A stretch of 64,000 nt of DNA, from positions 6,324,001 to 6,388,000 of the forward strand of contig NZ_JACHJR010000001.1 in the NCBI RefSeq assembly GCF_014203705.1, written 5' to 3'. Shown piece by piece: positions 19,156-27,715 of the stretch; the stretch's first letter is position 1; every line of letters starts with the position of its first letter. The notes beneath the pieces were generated by a model that worked only from the letters and a program-made list of their open reading frames with translations, had not been told where the DNA came from and did no database searches. Source of the stretch: Kitasatospora gansuensis. Lineage in GTDB: Bacteria > Actinomycetota > Actinomycetes > Streptomycetales > Streptomycetaceae. The position numbers were made by a program, and so were the translations under genes.

Positions 19156-19969
19156 CCGACAGCCGTCCGAGCCGCTCGGCGGTCTCCTGATCCCGCGGCA
19201 GGAAGACCACCAGTTGGAGGTCCTCCTCGGCCCGCAGCACCAACTGGTCGACCCGCAGCAGGCCGGCCGTCTCGTGCTCGATGTCCTTGTCGGTGCCGGC
19301 CCGCTGCTGCACCTGGTGCTCGTCCAACCAGCTTGCGGCGTCCGGGTGTTCGGCCCGCAGCCGGGCGATCAGCGCGGTCAGCCGGTCGGTCCGGCGCTCG
19401 CCGTAGGTGGTGCGCAGCTGGGCCAGGGTGCGCCGGGCGTGCCGCTCCCAGTCGACGGTGCGCCGACGGTTGGCCTGGTTGGCGAACACCTGCCAGGCGA
19501 GATTGCGGTCCTCGGCGGCGCAACCGGAGAAGTCGAACAGGGCGTCGGCCGAGGCGTTCCAGGCCAGGATGTCCCAGTCCGGGTCCAGCAGGAAGGCCGG
19601 GGCCGGACTCTGAGTCTCCATCAGACGCCGTAGCGGGTACGGGACTTCGGTGGGCGGCTCGACCGGCGGAGCGGCCGGGTCGGCGGCGCCCACCAGGTGG
19701 AACAGGTAGGCGGTCTCGGCCCGGTCCAGCCGCAGGGTGCGGGCCAGGCTGCCGAGCACCTCGGGGGAGGGGTTGATCCGGCGCCCCTGCTCCAGCCAGG
19801 TGTACCAGGTGACCCCGACCCCGGCCAGCAGCGCCAGCTCCTCCCGGCGCAGTCCGGGGGTACGGCGGCGTACGCCGGGGGCCAGCCCGACCTGTTCGGG
19901 CGTCAGCCGGGCCCGGCGGGTGCGCAGGAAGCTGGACAGCGCCTTGCGCTGCAGCTCGGTGGTGGTCAT
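19145..19969 (-). CDS. XRE regulator with MmyB-like ligand domain
   Basis: This 274-residue regulator has an N-terminal HTH (about 10-75: PGLRREELALLAGVGVTWYTWLEQGR) and the C-terminal MmyB domain (about 100-265), a PAS-like fold said to bind fatty-acid-like ligands, with the family motif PAFLLDPDWDILAWN. I chose ATG 19969 because GGAG lies seven bases upstream; the longer GTG at 20116 would run through the divergent promoter region. It is divergent from the SMP-30-like gene at 20134. MmyB regulators commonly control a divergent short-chain dehydrogenase or hydrolase, so the neighbour is the likely target. Confidence 0.88.
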   Translation of the reverse strand: MTTTELQRKALSSFLRTRRARLTPEQVGLAPGVRRRTPGLRREELALLAGVGVTWYTWLEQGRRINPSPEVLGSLARTLRLDRAETAYLFHLVGAADPAAPPVEPPTEVPYPLRRLMETQSPAPAFLLDPDWDILAWNASADALFDFSGCAAEDRNLAWQVFANQANRRRTVDWERHARRTLAQLRTTYGERRTDRLTALIARLRAEHPDAASWLDEHQVQQRAGTDKDIEHETAGLLRVDQLVLRAEEDLQLVVFLPRDQETAERLGRLSVSR

Positions 19970-20078
19970 CTTCGTTCTCCCCCGGGCCGGACGGGCCCGA
20001 CCTGCCGTGATCCTGGTGGTCCGACTACCAGTATCACCACGCACTGCCGGGTCCCGGCACCGGACGGGAGGCTGGAGC

Positions 20079-20117
20079 ACGTCCACCGGAGAACGTTCCA
20101 CCGAAGGACGTTCCACC
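20079..20117 (+). repeat. Three ACGTtCCACC direct repeats
   Basis: ACGTCCACC (20079-20087), ACGTTCCACC (20093-20102) and ACGTTCCACC (20108-20117) recur at 14- and 15-base steps, ending three bases before the AGGAGAG ribosome site of the gene at 20134. They could bind the divergent MmyB regulator or another activator, or may result from slippage. If they lie in the mRNA leader they would act after initiation. Confidence 0.5.
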
Positions 20118-20133
20118 CCGAGGAGAGCCCGAC

Positions 20134-21123
20134 ATGACGATCCGTCCGATCCGCGCCGCCGCTGTCACCACCGCTGCCGCCGCCCTGCTGGGAGCCGGCG
20201 CGCTGCCGGCCGCCGCCCACCCGTACCGGCCCGCGGCGGTGGTGGCCGGGCACGCGGACAGCCTGCACCCCGAGGACGGGGTCTGGGACGCCGAGCACCA
20301 CCGCTTCCTGGTCGGCTCGCTGCGGCACGGGACCGTCTCGGCCGTCCGCCCGGACGGCTCGGTGCGCACCCTGGTGGACGACCCGGAGCACCTGGTCTCG
20401 GTGATCGGCATCCAGCTGGACCGGGCCAGGGGCCGGGTGCTGGTGGCCAACGCCGATCCGGGGGTGGGCCTGCGGCACGACCCGGCGAAGGTGGTCGCGG
20501 GCATCGGCGCGTACGACCTGGAGACCGGGCAGCGGCTGTTCTACACCGATCTGGCCGCGGTGGCGGCGGACGGCGGGCGGCACTTCGCCAACGACATCGC
20601 GCTGGGTCCGGGCGGCGAGGCGTACGTGACCGACTCGTTCTCCCCGCTGGTCTACCGGGTGCGGCCGGACGGCCGGGCCTCGGTGCTGGTGCGGGACGAC
20701 CGACTGGCCACCCCGGCGGGCGCGTTCGGGCTGAACGGGATCGTCCGGATCGGCAGCACGCTGCTGATCGGCAAGTACGACGACGGCACGCTGTGGCGGC
20801 TGGCGCTGGACCGCCCGGCGGAGCTGCGCCCGGTCGCGGTGGCCGGTCCGCGCCCGATCGGTCTGGACGGTCTGCTGTCCACCGGCGGGAGCACGCTGCG
20901 CGGGGTCACCAACACGCTGGGCGGCTCCGGCGCGGACAGCCTGGTGGACCTGCGCTCGCCGGACGGCTGGCGCACCGCGGTGCTGACGGTGCGGGCGGCG
21001 GCCGACCCGGCGCCGACCGCGCTGGTGGCCGGGCCCGGTGGATCGGTGTACGAGCTTTCCGGCCGGATGGACCTGCTGTTCCAGGGGGTGCCGGACGACC
21101 GGTTCACGCTGCGTAGGGTGTGA
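20134..21123 (+). CDS. Secreted SMP-30/gluconolactonase-like beta-propeller protein
   Basis: The 329-residue protein has a Sec signal (residues 1-28, Ala-rich, ending PAAAHP) and then a repeating beta-propeller of the SMP-30/Gluconolactonase/LRE type: HPEDGVWDAEHHRFLVGS, HFANDIALGPGGEAYVTDS, GLNGIVRIGSTLLIGK. Enzymes of this fold open lactones or act on organophosphates with a bound divalent metal; Glu, Asn and Asp at the usual positions (PEDG, NDI, NGI) are visible. ATG 20134 has AGGAGAG seven bases upstream. The 124-residue gene downstream starts four bases after its stop. Export makes an extracellular lactonase a reasonable guess; substrate is unknown. Confidence 0.75.
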   Translation: MTIRPIRAAAVTTAAAALLGAGALPAAAHPYRPAAVVAGHADSLHPEDGVWDAEHHRFLVGSLRHGTVSAVRPDGSVRTLVDDPEHLVSVIGIQLDRARGRVLVANADPGVGLRHDPAKVVAGIGAYDLETGQRLFYTDLAAVAADGGRHFANDIALGPGGEAYVTDSFSPLVYRVRPDGRASVLVRDDRLATPAGAFGLNGIVRIGSTLLIGKYDDGTLWRLALDRPAELRPVAVAGPRPIGLDGLLSTGGSTLRGVTNTLGGSGADSLVDLRSPDGWRTAVLTVRAAADPAPTALVAGPGGSVYELSGRMDLLFQGVPDDRFTLRRV

Positions 21124-21126
21124 ACC

Positions 21127-21501
21127 ATGGAACTCGACGCGGCGGCCCTCGGTGAGCAGGAGGCCCGGCTGGACGAACTGCTCGCGCTGCTCGGCCTGGT
21201 CTGGGACCAGCCGGCCGACCGTCGGGTCGAGGTGCTCGCGGCGCGTCAGCCGCTCTACCCGCAGTTCCACCGGATCGGCCACAAGCGGCAGTTGGTGATC
21301 CGCGCGCTGGAGGACGACCGGCGGTCGGTGGTCGAGCACTACCCGGTCGTGCTCCGCGCGGTGGTGGCCGACCGGGACACCAACTCGCCGCGCTGGCTGG
21401 TCGCCGTCCTGGCGGGCGCGGTGGGTCGGCGCCGAGCCGAGCGGGATCTGCTGGCGGCGGGTGCCTCGGCGGACGCGCTGCGCTGGGTGCGGCTGTTGTA
21501 G
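21127..21501 (+). CDS. Hypothetical protein, 124 residues
   Basis: I do not recognise this family. The protein is charged and mostly helical (ELDAAALGEQEARLDELLAL, RRVEVLAARQPLYPQFHRIG), with no signal peptide, transmembrane segment or metal motif. The ATG starts three bases after the SMP-30-like stop, so it is cotranscribed, and GTAGGGTG within the end of that gene may serve as ribosome site. It ends seven bases from the convergent chelatase gene. Confidence 0.6.
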   Translation: MELDAAALGEQEARLDELLALLGLVWDQPADRRVEVLAARQPLYPQFHRIGHKRQLVIRALEDDRRSVVEHYPVVLRAVVADRDTNSPRWLVAVLAGAVGRRRAERDLLAAGASADALRWVRLL

Positions 21502-21508
21502 CCGGGAC

Positions 21509-22270
21509 TCAGGCGGCGACGGCCGCTGTGGCGCGGGCCTGGTCGTAACGCCGGAGCAGCAGTTGGGCGATCTCCGGGGCGGCGCCGAGCACCGGCGCGA
21601 TCAGCTCGACCCCGGCGTCGGTGGCGGCGGCCGTGATCCGGTCCGGCAGCAGGCCGGGCGCCAGCAGGTAGGGGGCGACCGCGAGTTGACGCAGCCCCCG
21701 GGCGCGCAGCGCGGCGAACGCGTCGGCCGGCTGGGGTGGTGCGGCGGAGGCGTGGGCCACCTCGACGGCGGCGAAGCCGCGGGTGCGCCGGTACTCGGCG
21801 GCCACCGCGCGGGTGGCCGCGTTGGCGGCCCGGTCGGAGGAGCCGGCGGCGGCCAGCACCAGGCCGGTGCGGTGGGCCTCGGCCGGGTCGAACCCGGCCT
21901 CGGCCAGCCGCCGGTCCAGCGCGGCCAGCAGCAGCGGGGACGGGCCGAGCACGTCGGCGAGCGGCAGGTCCGCACCGGCCTCGCGGAGCGCGGCCGGGAT
22001 GTCGGTACGGGCGTGGAAGGCCCGGTTGAGCAGCAGCGGGACGGCCACGGCGTCCCGGTACCGGTCGGCCACCTGGGCCAGCCGGGGAGCGGAGTGCTCC
22101 AGGTAGGCGGCGCCGACCCGGAGTCCGGGCCGGGTCGAGCCGATCAGCCGGACCAGCTCGTCGACGGTCGCGGCGTGCCGGGGGTCGCGGCTGCCGTGGG
22201 CGATCAGCAGCAGGGCGGGGCCGCCCGCACCGGTGGTGCGGGAGGGGGCGGGCAGCCGGCCGAGGCGCAT
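21509..22270 (-). CDS. CbiX/SirB-type sirohydrochlorin chelatase
   Basis: The 253-residue protein is a long-form CbiX-like chelatase with two tandem half-domains. The first has the metal-binding AHGSRDP (residues 23-29) and LLLNRAFHARTDIP with the second His; the second half begins GLVLAAAGSSDRAANA, where the key His is lost, as is usual in long forms. It inserts iron or cobalt into sirohydrochlorin. Its place ten bases after the ssuC-type permease and in the same direction as the sulfite reductase strongly suggests it makes siroheme for that enzyme. Confidence 0.85.
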   Translation of the reverse strand: MRLGRLPAPSRTTGAGGPALLLIAHGSRDPRHAATVDELVRLIGSTRPGLRVGAAYLEHSAPRLAQVADRYRDAVAVPLLLNRAFHARTDIPAALREAGADLPLADVLGPSPLLLAALDRRLAEAGFDPAEAHRTGLVLAAAGSSDRAANAATRAVAAEYRRTRGFAAVEVAHASAAPPQPADAFAALRARGLRQLAVAPYLLAPGLLPDRITAAATDAGVELIAPVLGAAPEIAQLLLRRYDQARATAAVAA

Positions 22271-22280
22271 GGTCGCGGTC

Positions 22281-23171
22281 CTATCGGTTGCTGCCCAGCA
22301 GGCCGCGGTTGCGCAGCACGCGGCGCTCCAGCGGGCTGAAGAACAGCAGGTCGATGGCGACGCCGACGAGCAGGATCAGGATGATGCCGAGCAGCACGCC
22401 GGACATGTCGTTGAACTCGCGCTGGTTCTCCAGGAACCGGCCGAGGCCGACACCGAGGTCGGGGGAGGCGGCGATGAGTTCGGCGGCCATCAGCGAGCGC
22501 CAGGAGAAGGCCCAGCCCTGCTTGAGTCCGGCCAGGTAGCCGGGCAGCGCGCCGGGGAGCAGCACGTGCCGGGCCCGGGACAGGCCGGTGGCGCCCATGG
22601 TGCGGCCGGCCCGCAGCAGCAGCGGCGGGACCTGGTCGATGCCGGCCACCAGGCCGTTGGCGACCGAGGGGACGGCGCCGAGCAGGATGACCGCGTACAT
22701 GGTCGAGGGGTTGACGCCGAGCCAGATCACCGCGGCGGGGACCCAGGCGACCGAGGGCAGCGACTGGAGGCCGGAGAGGATCGGGCCGATGGCGGCCCGG
22801 ACCGGCTTGACCTGGGCGACCAGCAGGCCGATCGGGGTGCCGATGACCACGGCGGCGACGAAGCCGGACAGGCCGCGCCAGAGGCTGGTCCAGACGATGC
22901 TGAACAGCGTGCCCTGGGACCACAGGTCGGCCAGCGCGGCCCAGACCATGCCGGGGCTGGGCAGCTTGTACTCGTCGGTCAGCTCCAGGTTGAAGGCGAG
23001 CTGCCAGACGCCGAGCACCAGCGCGACCGCGACCAGCGGCGGCAGCGCCTTCTGCCGGAGCACGGTGAGCAGCGGGGTCCGCTGGGTGACCACGGCGTCC
23101 AGGGCGTCCAGGCCGGCGCCGACGTCGGCGGCGGTGTTTTTCTCCAGGACGGGAGCGTCAGTGCTGGCCAT
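22281..23171 (-). CDS. ssuC: ABC transporter permease, sulfonate/nitrate/taurine type
   Basis: This is the membrane subunit of an SsuABC-type importer for organosulfonates, or a close relative. The ~296-residue protein has about six transmembrane helices. The permease EAA-type loop is visible around LLRAGRTMGATGLSRARHVLLPGALPG (residue ranges near 185-215), with the Gly 15 residues before the P-G end. ATG 23171 is preferred because GGGGAGA lies upstream; a GTG at 23189 is in frame. It overlaps the end of the ATPase gene by 14 bases. It is followed by the chelatase gene. Confidence 0.88.
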   Translation of the reverse strand: MASTDAPVLEKNTAADVGAGLDALDAVVTQRTPLLTVLRQKALPPLVAVALVLGVWQLAFNLELTDEYKLPSPGMVWAALADLWSQGTLFSIVWTSLWRGLSGFVAAVVIGTPIGLLVAQVKPVRAAIGPILSGLQSLPSVAWVPAAVIWLGVNPSTMYAVILLGAVPSVANGLVAGIDQVPPLLLRAGRTMGATGLSRARHVLLPGALPGYLAGLKQGWAFSWRSLMAAELIAASPDLGVGLGRFLENQREFNDMSGVLLGIILILLVGVAIDLLFFSPLERRVLRNRGLLGSNR

Positions 23172-23961
23172 GGCGGCGGATCTCCCCACGCAGTTCGTCA
23201 GTGATCTCGATGGACAGGTCGGCCACGCCGGCGGACTCGATCCGGCGGGGCTGCGGCAGGTCGATCCGCCACTCCTTGGCGACCCGGCCGGGGCGCGAGG
23301 AGAGCAGGACGACCCGCTGGGCGAGGCGGACGGCCTCGCGGACGTTGTGGGTGACGAACAGGACGGTGAGCTTGCGCTCGGCCCAGATCCGGGTGAGCTC
23401 GTCGTGCAGCACGTCCCGGGTGATGGCGTCCAGGGCGGCGAACGGCTCGTCCATCAGCAGCACGTCGCTGCCCTGGGCGAGCGAGCGGGCCAGCGCGACG
23501 CGCTGGCGCATGCCGCCGGAGAGCTCGTGGACGCGCTTGGTGTGCGCGCCGGTGAGCCGGACCAGTTCCAGCAGGCGCTCCGCCTCGGCGCGCCGCTCGT
23601 TCTTCGGGGTGCCGCCGAGCCGCAGGGCCAGCTCGATGTTCTTGCCGGCCGTCAGCCAGGGGAAGAGCGCGTGCTCCTGGAACATCAACGCGGGCCGGTG
23701 GCCCGGGAGTTCGATGGTTCCGGCGGAGGGCTTGTCGAGGCCGGCCACCAGGTTGAGCAGGGTCGACTTGCCGCAGCCGGAGGCCCCCAGCAGGGTGACG
23801 AACTCGCCCGGCGCGACATCGAGGGTGATGTCGTCCAGCACGTGGGTGGCGGCGCCGGGACGGCCGAAGGACTTGTGGACGTGCGAGATCCGGACGGCGG
23901 GGGCGCCGTCGAGGACCCCGGCGCTCGGGGCGCTCTCCGCGGTGGTCAGTGCCGTGGTCAT
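23158..23961 (-). CDS. ssuB: ABC transporter ATP-binding protein, sulfonate type
   Basis: The 267-residue ATPase powers the importer. It has Walker A (GASGCGKST), Q-loop (LMFQEHALFPW), signature LSGGMRQR, Walker B (VLLMDEPFAALD) and the switch His (FVTHNVREA). The FQEHALFPWLTAGKNIELAL block is characteristic of the SsuB/TauB/NrtD group. ATG 23961 has AGGAGG seven bases upstream; the longer ORF to 24117 is only leader sequence. It lies 133 bases after ssuA and overlaps ssuC. Confidence 0.92.
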   Translation of the reverse strand: MTTALTTAESAPSAGVLDGAPAVRISHVHKSFGRPGAATHVLDDITLDVAPGEFVTLLGASGCGKSTLLNLVAGLDKPSAGTIELPGHRPALMFQEHALFPWLTAGKNIELALRLGGTPKNERRAEAERLLELVRLTGAHTKRVHELSGGMRQRVALARSLAQGSDVLLMDEPFAALDAITRDVLHDELTRIWAERKLTVLFVTHNVREAVRLAQRVVLLSSRPGRVAKEWRIDLPQPRRIESAGVADLSIEITDELRGEIRRHGQH

Positions 23962-24094
23962 CCGGGCACCTCCTGGGTGACTGGTCTGGCGGAAGGTTCG
24001 GGAAGTTCGGAGCCGGGGTCCGGCCCCGCCCGGCCCGGTGACGGGCATCGACTGGGCTGGGCGGGGGCACGGACCACGGAGCTTGGGGGGACTG

Positions 24095-25219
24095 CTACTT
24101 GGTGCCGAGCCCGGCATCCGCCACGGCGGCCTGGCTCTTCGCCTTGAGCACCTTGTTGAGCAGGGTGAGGTCGTAGATCCCGTTCAGGCTCGGCTTCTTG
24201 AGCAGACCGGCGGTCACCGCGTTGTCCGCCTCCTTCTGGAGGGTGGCGGCCAGCGGGTCGTCGATGAAGTCGATGTCGGCCCAGGCCGGGTCGAGGACGG
24301 CGGGCTCCAGGGCGTTGCCCGCGGCCTCCTTGATCGCGGCGTTGGCGGCTTCCTTCGCCTTGGCCGGGTTGGCCTTGATGAAGGCGTTGGTGTTCACCGA
24401 GCCGCGCAGCACGGCCTCCACCACGTCCGGGTGCTCCTTGAGGAACTTCTGCGAGACGATGATGTTGGTGATCACGAACTTGTTGTCCGGCCAGAGCGAC
24501 TTCTCGTTCAGCAGTTCCTTCGCTCCCAGCGTGACCAGCTTGGAGGCGGTCGGCTCCGGCACCCAGGCACCGTCGATGGAGCCCGACTTGTAGGCGTCCG
24601 GGGTGACCTTGTTGTCCGAGCGGACCACCGAGACGTCACCGGCGCCGGAGTTGGCGTCGACCTTCCAGCCCTTGCCGGCCAGGAAGCTGAGCAGCGCCAC
24701 GTCCTGGGTGTTGCCGATCTGCGGGGTGGCGATCTTCTTGCCCTTGAGGTCGTCCACCGACTTGATCTTGTCGGGGTTGACGACCAGTCGGACGCCGCCG
24801 GAAGCCGAGCCGCCGATGATCTTCAGTGCCTCGCCGTTGGACTTGGTGAAGCCGTTGATCGCGGGGGAGGGGCCGATCCAGCCGATGTCGATCGAGCCGG
24901 CGTTCAGCGCCTCGATCTCGGCCGGTCCGGCGTTGAAGATCTGGGTCTTGATCTGGGTGGCGCCCAGCTCCTTCTGGATCAGGCCCTCCTTGAGGCCGAC
25001 CAGCGGGGTGCCGTGGGTCAGGTTGGCGAAGTAGCCGATCTTCACCGTGTCGGCGGAGAGCTTGGCGCCCCCGGCCGAGGAGGCGGCGGCCGGGGCCTTG
25101 TCCTCGCTCTTGGCGGAGCCGTAGCCGCAGGCGGTCAGCAGGCCGAGGGCGGTGAGGGTGGCCACCGCGGCGACGGCGGTCCGTCTGGCACGACCGGGGA
25201 GGAACTGGTGCGAAGTCAT
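24095..25219 (-). CDS. ssuA: ABC transporter substrate-binding lipoprotein, sulfonate type
   Basis: This 374-residue lipoprotein captures substrate outside the membrane for SsuBC. The signal has lipobox LLTAC (ALGLLTACGYG, Cys near residue 32). The mature protein is an NMT1/THI5-like type II binding protein: TVKIGYFANLTHGTPLVGLKEG, AGPAEIEALNAGSIDIGWIG, then GGVRLVVNPDKIKSVDDLKGK. ATG 25219 is chosen on AGAGGA about eight bases upstream. Context within sulfur assimilation genes favours aliphatic sulfonates over nitrate or taurine, but the substrate is inferred from context only. Confidence 0.9.
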   Translation of the reverse strand: MTSHQFLPGRARRTAVAAVATLTALGLLTACGYGSAKSEDKAPAAASSAGGAKLSADTVKIGYFANLTHGTPLVGLKEGLIQKELGATQIKTQIFNAGPAEIEALNAGSIDIGWIGPSPAINGFTKSNGEALKIIGGSASGGVRLVVNPDKIKSVDDLKGKKIATPQIGNTQDVALLSFLAGKGWKVDANSGAGDVSVVRSDNKVTPDAYKSGSIDGAWVPEPTASKLVTLGAKELLNEKSLWPDNKFVITNIIVSQKFLKEHPDVVEAVLRGSVNTNAFIKANPAKAKEAANAAIKEAAGNALEPAVLDPAWADIDFIDDPLAATLQKEADNAVTAGLLKKPSLNGIYDLTLLNKVLKAKSQAAVADAGLGTK

Positions 25220-25262
25220 GGAAGTCGTCCTCTTCATGCAGGAAAGAAAGAAAGTCGGATGA

Positions 25263-25325
25263 CGGCACGGAACGGTGCCGGACAAGCCGGGGGCGGCTTC
25301 TGCTGTGGGAAGCGGCCGCCCCCGG
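25263..25325 (-). terminator. Tandem hairpins between the cys and ssu gene groups
   Basis: On the minus strand a perfect 11-base-pair stem (25325-25315 with 25297-25287) follows the short ORF at 25336. A second hairpin with six-base arms CGGCAC/GTGCCG and loop GGAACG lies at 25263-25280. A pyrimidine-rich run (TTTCTTTCTTTCC in the transcript) comes after. This should end or attenuate the cys transcript before ssuA. Confidence 0.65.
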
Positions 25326-25335
25326 TGACAGGGGG

Positions 25336-25449
25336 TCAGTGCCCCTGTCCGCCTGCACATCGCGTCAGTCCGCCCTGGCCACTGCCGAGGACGCCGCTGC
25401 CGATGCGGCCGCCTTCCTTGTCCATCCCCGAGAACGCTTCGCTGGGCAT
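25336..25449 (-). CDS. 37-codon ORF translationally coupled to cysN
   Basis: The cysN stop and an ATG share bases as TGATG. The ORF that opens there has 37 sense codons, begins MPSEAFSGMDKEGGRIG, continues Gly-rich (GSGVLGSGQGGL) and ends RCAGGQGH before TGA. It is too short for most gene finders. Support is the overlapping start/stop, the codon third-position G/C bias and the tandem hairpins that begin 11 bases after its stop. No family is recognised and it may simply be untranslated trailer. A role as small regulatory or membrane-free peptide is unproven. Confidence 0.35.
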   Translation of the reverse strand: MPSEAFSGMDKEGGRIGSGVLGSGQGGLTRCAGGQGH

Positions 25450-26777
25450 CAGACCCAGTCCTCCCCGTCAGCGTCGGTACGTACGGTGTCGAACGCCTCG
25501 CCCGCCATGCCGGCGGTGAGGGTGGTGCCGTCGGCCGGGTCGATCAGCAGGAACGAGCCGGTCCGGCGGTTGTCGGTGTAGCTGTCCAGGGCGAGCGGCT
25601 CGGCGGTGCGCAGCACCACGTGGCCGATCTCGTTGACCGCCAACCCCTCGGGGGCGGAGCGCTGTTCGAGAGTGTCGATGTCGATCCGGTACGAGATCTC
25701 CTTGACCAGCGCGCGCACGGTCCGGGTGGTGTGCTTGAGCAGCACCTTCGCCCCGACGTGCAGCGGACGGTCGCTCAGGTGGCAGACGGTGGCCTCGACG
25801 TCCTTGGTGGGGACGGGAGTTGCGCCGGCCGAGATCAGGTCGCCGCGCGAGATGTCGATGTCCTCGGCCAGTCGCACCGTCACCGACTGGGGGGCCCAGG
25901 CGATGTCGGTCTCGACGCCGAGCGCGTCGATGCCCGCGACGGTCGTGGTGTGACCGCTCGGCAGCACCGTGACGGCGTCGCCGACCCGCAGCACGCCGGA
26001 GGCCAACTGCCCCGCGTAGCCCCGGTAGTCGCGCCACTTTTCCATGTCGGGGCCGCCGGACTGCGGGCGGATCACGTACTGGACCGGGAAGCGGGCGGGC
26101 TGCTCGCTCGGGTCGCTGCCCACCGGCACCGTCTCCAGGTGCTCCAGCAGGGTCGGGCCGCCGTACCAGTCCATGTGCGCGGACGGCTCGACCACGTTGT
26201 CCCCGGCCAGCGCCGAGATCGGCACCGCCACCACGTCGGTGACGCCCAGTGAGGCGGCGTAGGCGGTGAACTCCTTGGCGATGGCGGCGAAGACGGGCTC
26301 GGCGTACTCGACCAGGTCCATCTTGTTGACCGCCAGCACCACGTGCGGCACCCGCAGCAGGGCGGCCACCGCGGCGTGCCGGCGGGTCTGCTCGACCACG
26401 CCGTTGCGGGCGTCCACCAGCACCACGGCCAGCTCGGCGGTGGAGGCGCCGGTCACCATGTTCCGGGTGTACTGCACGTGCCCGGGGGTGTCGGCCAGGA
26501 TGAACCGCCGCCGGGCGGTGGCGAAGTAGCGGTAGGCCACGTCGATGGTGATGCCCTGCTCGCGCTCGGCCCGCAGGCCGTCGGTGAGCAGCGCCAGGTC
26601 GGGGGTCTCCTGACCGCGCTTGCGGGAGGCGTGCTCGACGGCCTCCAGCTGGTCGGTCAGCACCGACTTGGAGTCGTGCAGCAGCCGGCCGACCAGGGTC
26701 GACTTGCCGTCGTCCACGGATCCGGCGGTGGCGAAGCGGAGCAGCGAGGTGGCGCTGGTCTCGATGGTGACGCTCAT
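25449..26777 (-). CDS. cysN: Sulfate adenylyltransferase subunit 1 (GTPase)
   Basis: CysN is the GTPase partner of CysD; GTP hydrolysis drives the synthesis of adenosine 5'-phosphosulfate from sulfate and ATP. The 442-residue protein is EF-Tu-like with G1 GSVDDGKST (about 16-24), G3 DTPGHVQYT, G4 NKMDLV and the beta-barrel domains 2 and 3. There is no fused CysC kinase domain; cysC is separate here. ATG 26777 begins two bases after the cysD stop, with GAGGGG inside the end of cysD as ribosome site. A large overlapping upstream frame to 27188 is antisense to nothing and is only a frame shadow of cysD. Confidence 0.95.
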   Translation of the reverse strand: MSVTIETSATSLLRFATAGSVDDGKSTLVGRLLHDSKSVLTDQLEAVEHASRKRGQETPDLALLTDGLRAEREQGITIDVAYRYFATARRRFILADTPGHVQYTRNMVTGASTAELAVVLVDARNGVVEQTRRHAAVAALLRVPHVVLAVNKMDLVEYAEPVFAAIAKEFTAYAASLGVTDVVAVPISALAGDNVVEPSAHMDWYGGPTLLEHLETVPVGSDPSEQPARFPVQYVIRPQSGGPDMEKWRDYRGYAGQLASGVLRVGDAVTVLPSGHTTTVAGIDALGVETDIAWAPQSVTVRLAEDIDISRGDLISAGATPVPTKDVEATVCHLSDRPLHVGAKVLLKHTTRTVRALVKEISYRIDIDTLEQRSAPEGLAVNEIGHVVLRTAEPLALDSYTDNRRTGSFLLIDPADGTTLTAGMAGEAFDTVRTDADGEDWV

Positions 26778-26779
26778 GT

Positions 26780-27715
26780 CTAGAAGTACCCCTCGCGCTT
26801 GCGGTCTTCCATGGCGGCCTCGGACATCTTGTCGTCCGCCCGGGTGGCGCCACGTTCGGTGAGACGGCTGGCGGCGATCTCGGTGATCACGTCGGCGATG
26901 GTCGCCGCGTCCGAGTCGACCGCACCGGTGCAGGACATGTCGCCCACGGTGCGGTAGCGGATCAGCCGGTTCTCGACCGTCTCGGTCTCCTTCGGGCCGC
27001 CCCACTCGCCGGCGGTCAGCCACATCCCGTCCCGCTTGAACACGTCGCGGTGGTGGGCGTAGTAGATCTCCGGGAGCTCGATGCCCTCCCGCTCGATGTA
27101 CTGCCAGACGTCCAGCTCGGTCCAGTTGGAGAGCGGGAAGACCCGGACGTGCTCGCCGACCGCGTGCTTGCCGTTGTACAGCGACCACAGCTCGGGGCGC
27201 TGCCGGCGCGGGTCCCAGGCACCGAACTCGTCGCGGAGCGAGAACACCCGCTCCTTGGCCCGGGCCTTCTCCTCGTCCCGGCGGCCGCCGCCGAAGACCG
27301 CGTCGAATTTGTTCGACTCGATCGCGTCCAGCAGCGGGACGGTCTGCAGCGGGTTGCGGGTGCCGTCCGGGCGCTCGCGCAGCCGGCCGTCGTCGATGAA
27401 GTCCTGGACGTGCGCGACGTGCAGGCGCAGGTTGTGCTGGGCGACCGTGCGGTCCCGGTACTCGATGACCTCGGGGAAGTTGTGGCCGGTGTCCACGTGC
27501 AGCAGGGTGAACGGCACCGGCGCGGGCCAGAACGCCTTGAGCGCCAGGTGCAGCATGACGATCGAGTCCTTGCCGCCGGAGAACAGGATCACCGGCCGCT
27601 CGAACTCACCCGCCACCTCGCGGAAGATGTGCACCGACTCCGCTTCGAGGGCGTCCAGGTGCGACAGCGTGAAGGGGTTGTCGGTCACCGGCAGACTGTC
27701 CGTGGCGGTGGTCAT
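26780..27715 (-). CDS. cysD: Sulfate adenylyltransferase subunit 2
   Basis: CysD is the catalytic adenylyltransferase of the PP-loop/PAPS-reductase superfamily. The 311-residue protein has the PP-loop FSGGKDSIVMLHLA (about 45-58), FGGGRRDEEKARAKER and the C-terminal EAAMEDRKREGYF typical of CysD. The ATG overlaps the cysC stop as ATGA, so cysC, cysD and cysN are one tightly coupled block. Confidence 0.96.
   Translation of the reverse strand: MTTATDSLPVTDNPFTLSHLDALEAESVHIFREVAGEFERPVILFSGGKDSIVMLHLALKAFWPAPVPFTLLHVDTGHNFPEVIEYRDRTVAQHNLRLHVAHVQDFIDDGRLRERPDGTRNPLQTVPLLDAIESNKFDAVFGGGRRDEEKARAKERVFSLRDEFGAWDPRRQRPELWSLYNGKHAVGEHVRVFPLSNWTELDVWQYIEREGIELPEIYYAHHRDVFKRDGMWLTAGEWGGPKETETVENRLIRYRTVGDMSCTGAVDSDAATIADVITEIAASRLTERGATRADDKMSEAAMEDRKREGYF

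Noticed and set aside
26780..27188. Upstream extension of the cysN frame to 27188
   Set aside because: It lies within cysD on the same strand in another frame; CysN homology begins at the ATG at 26777.
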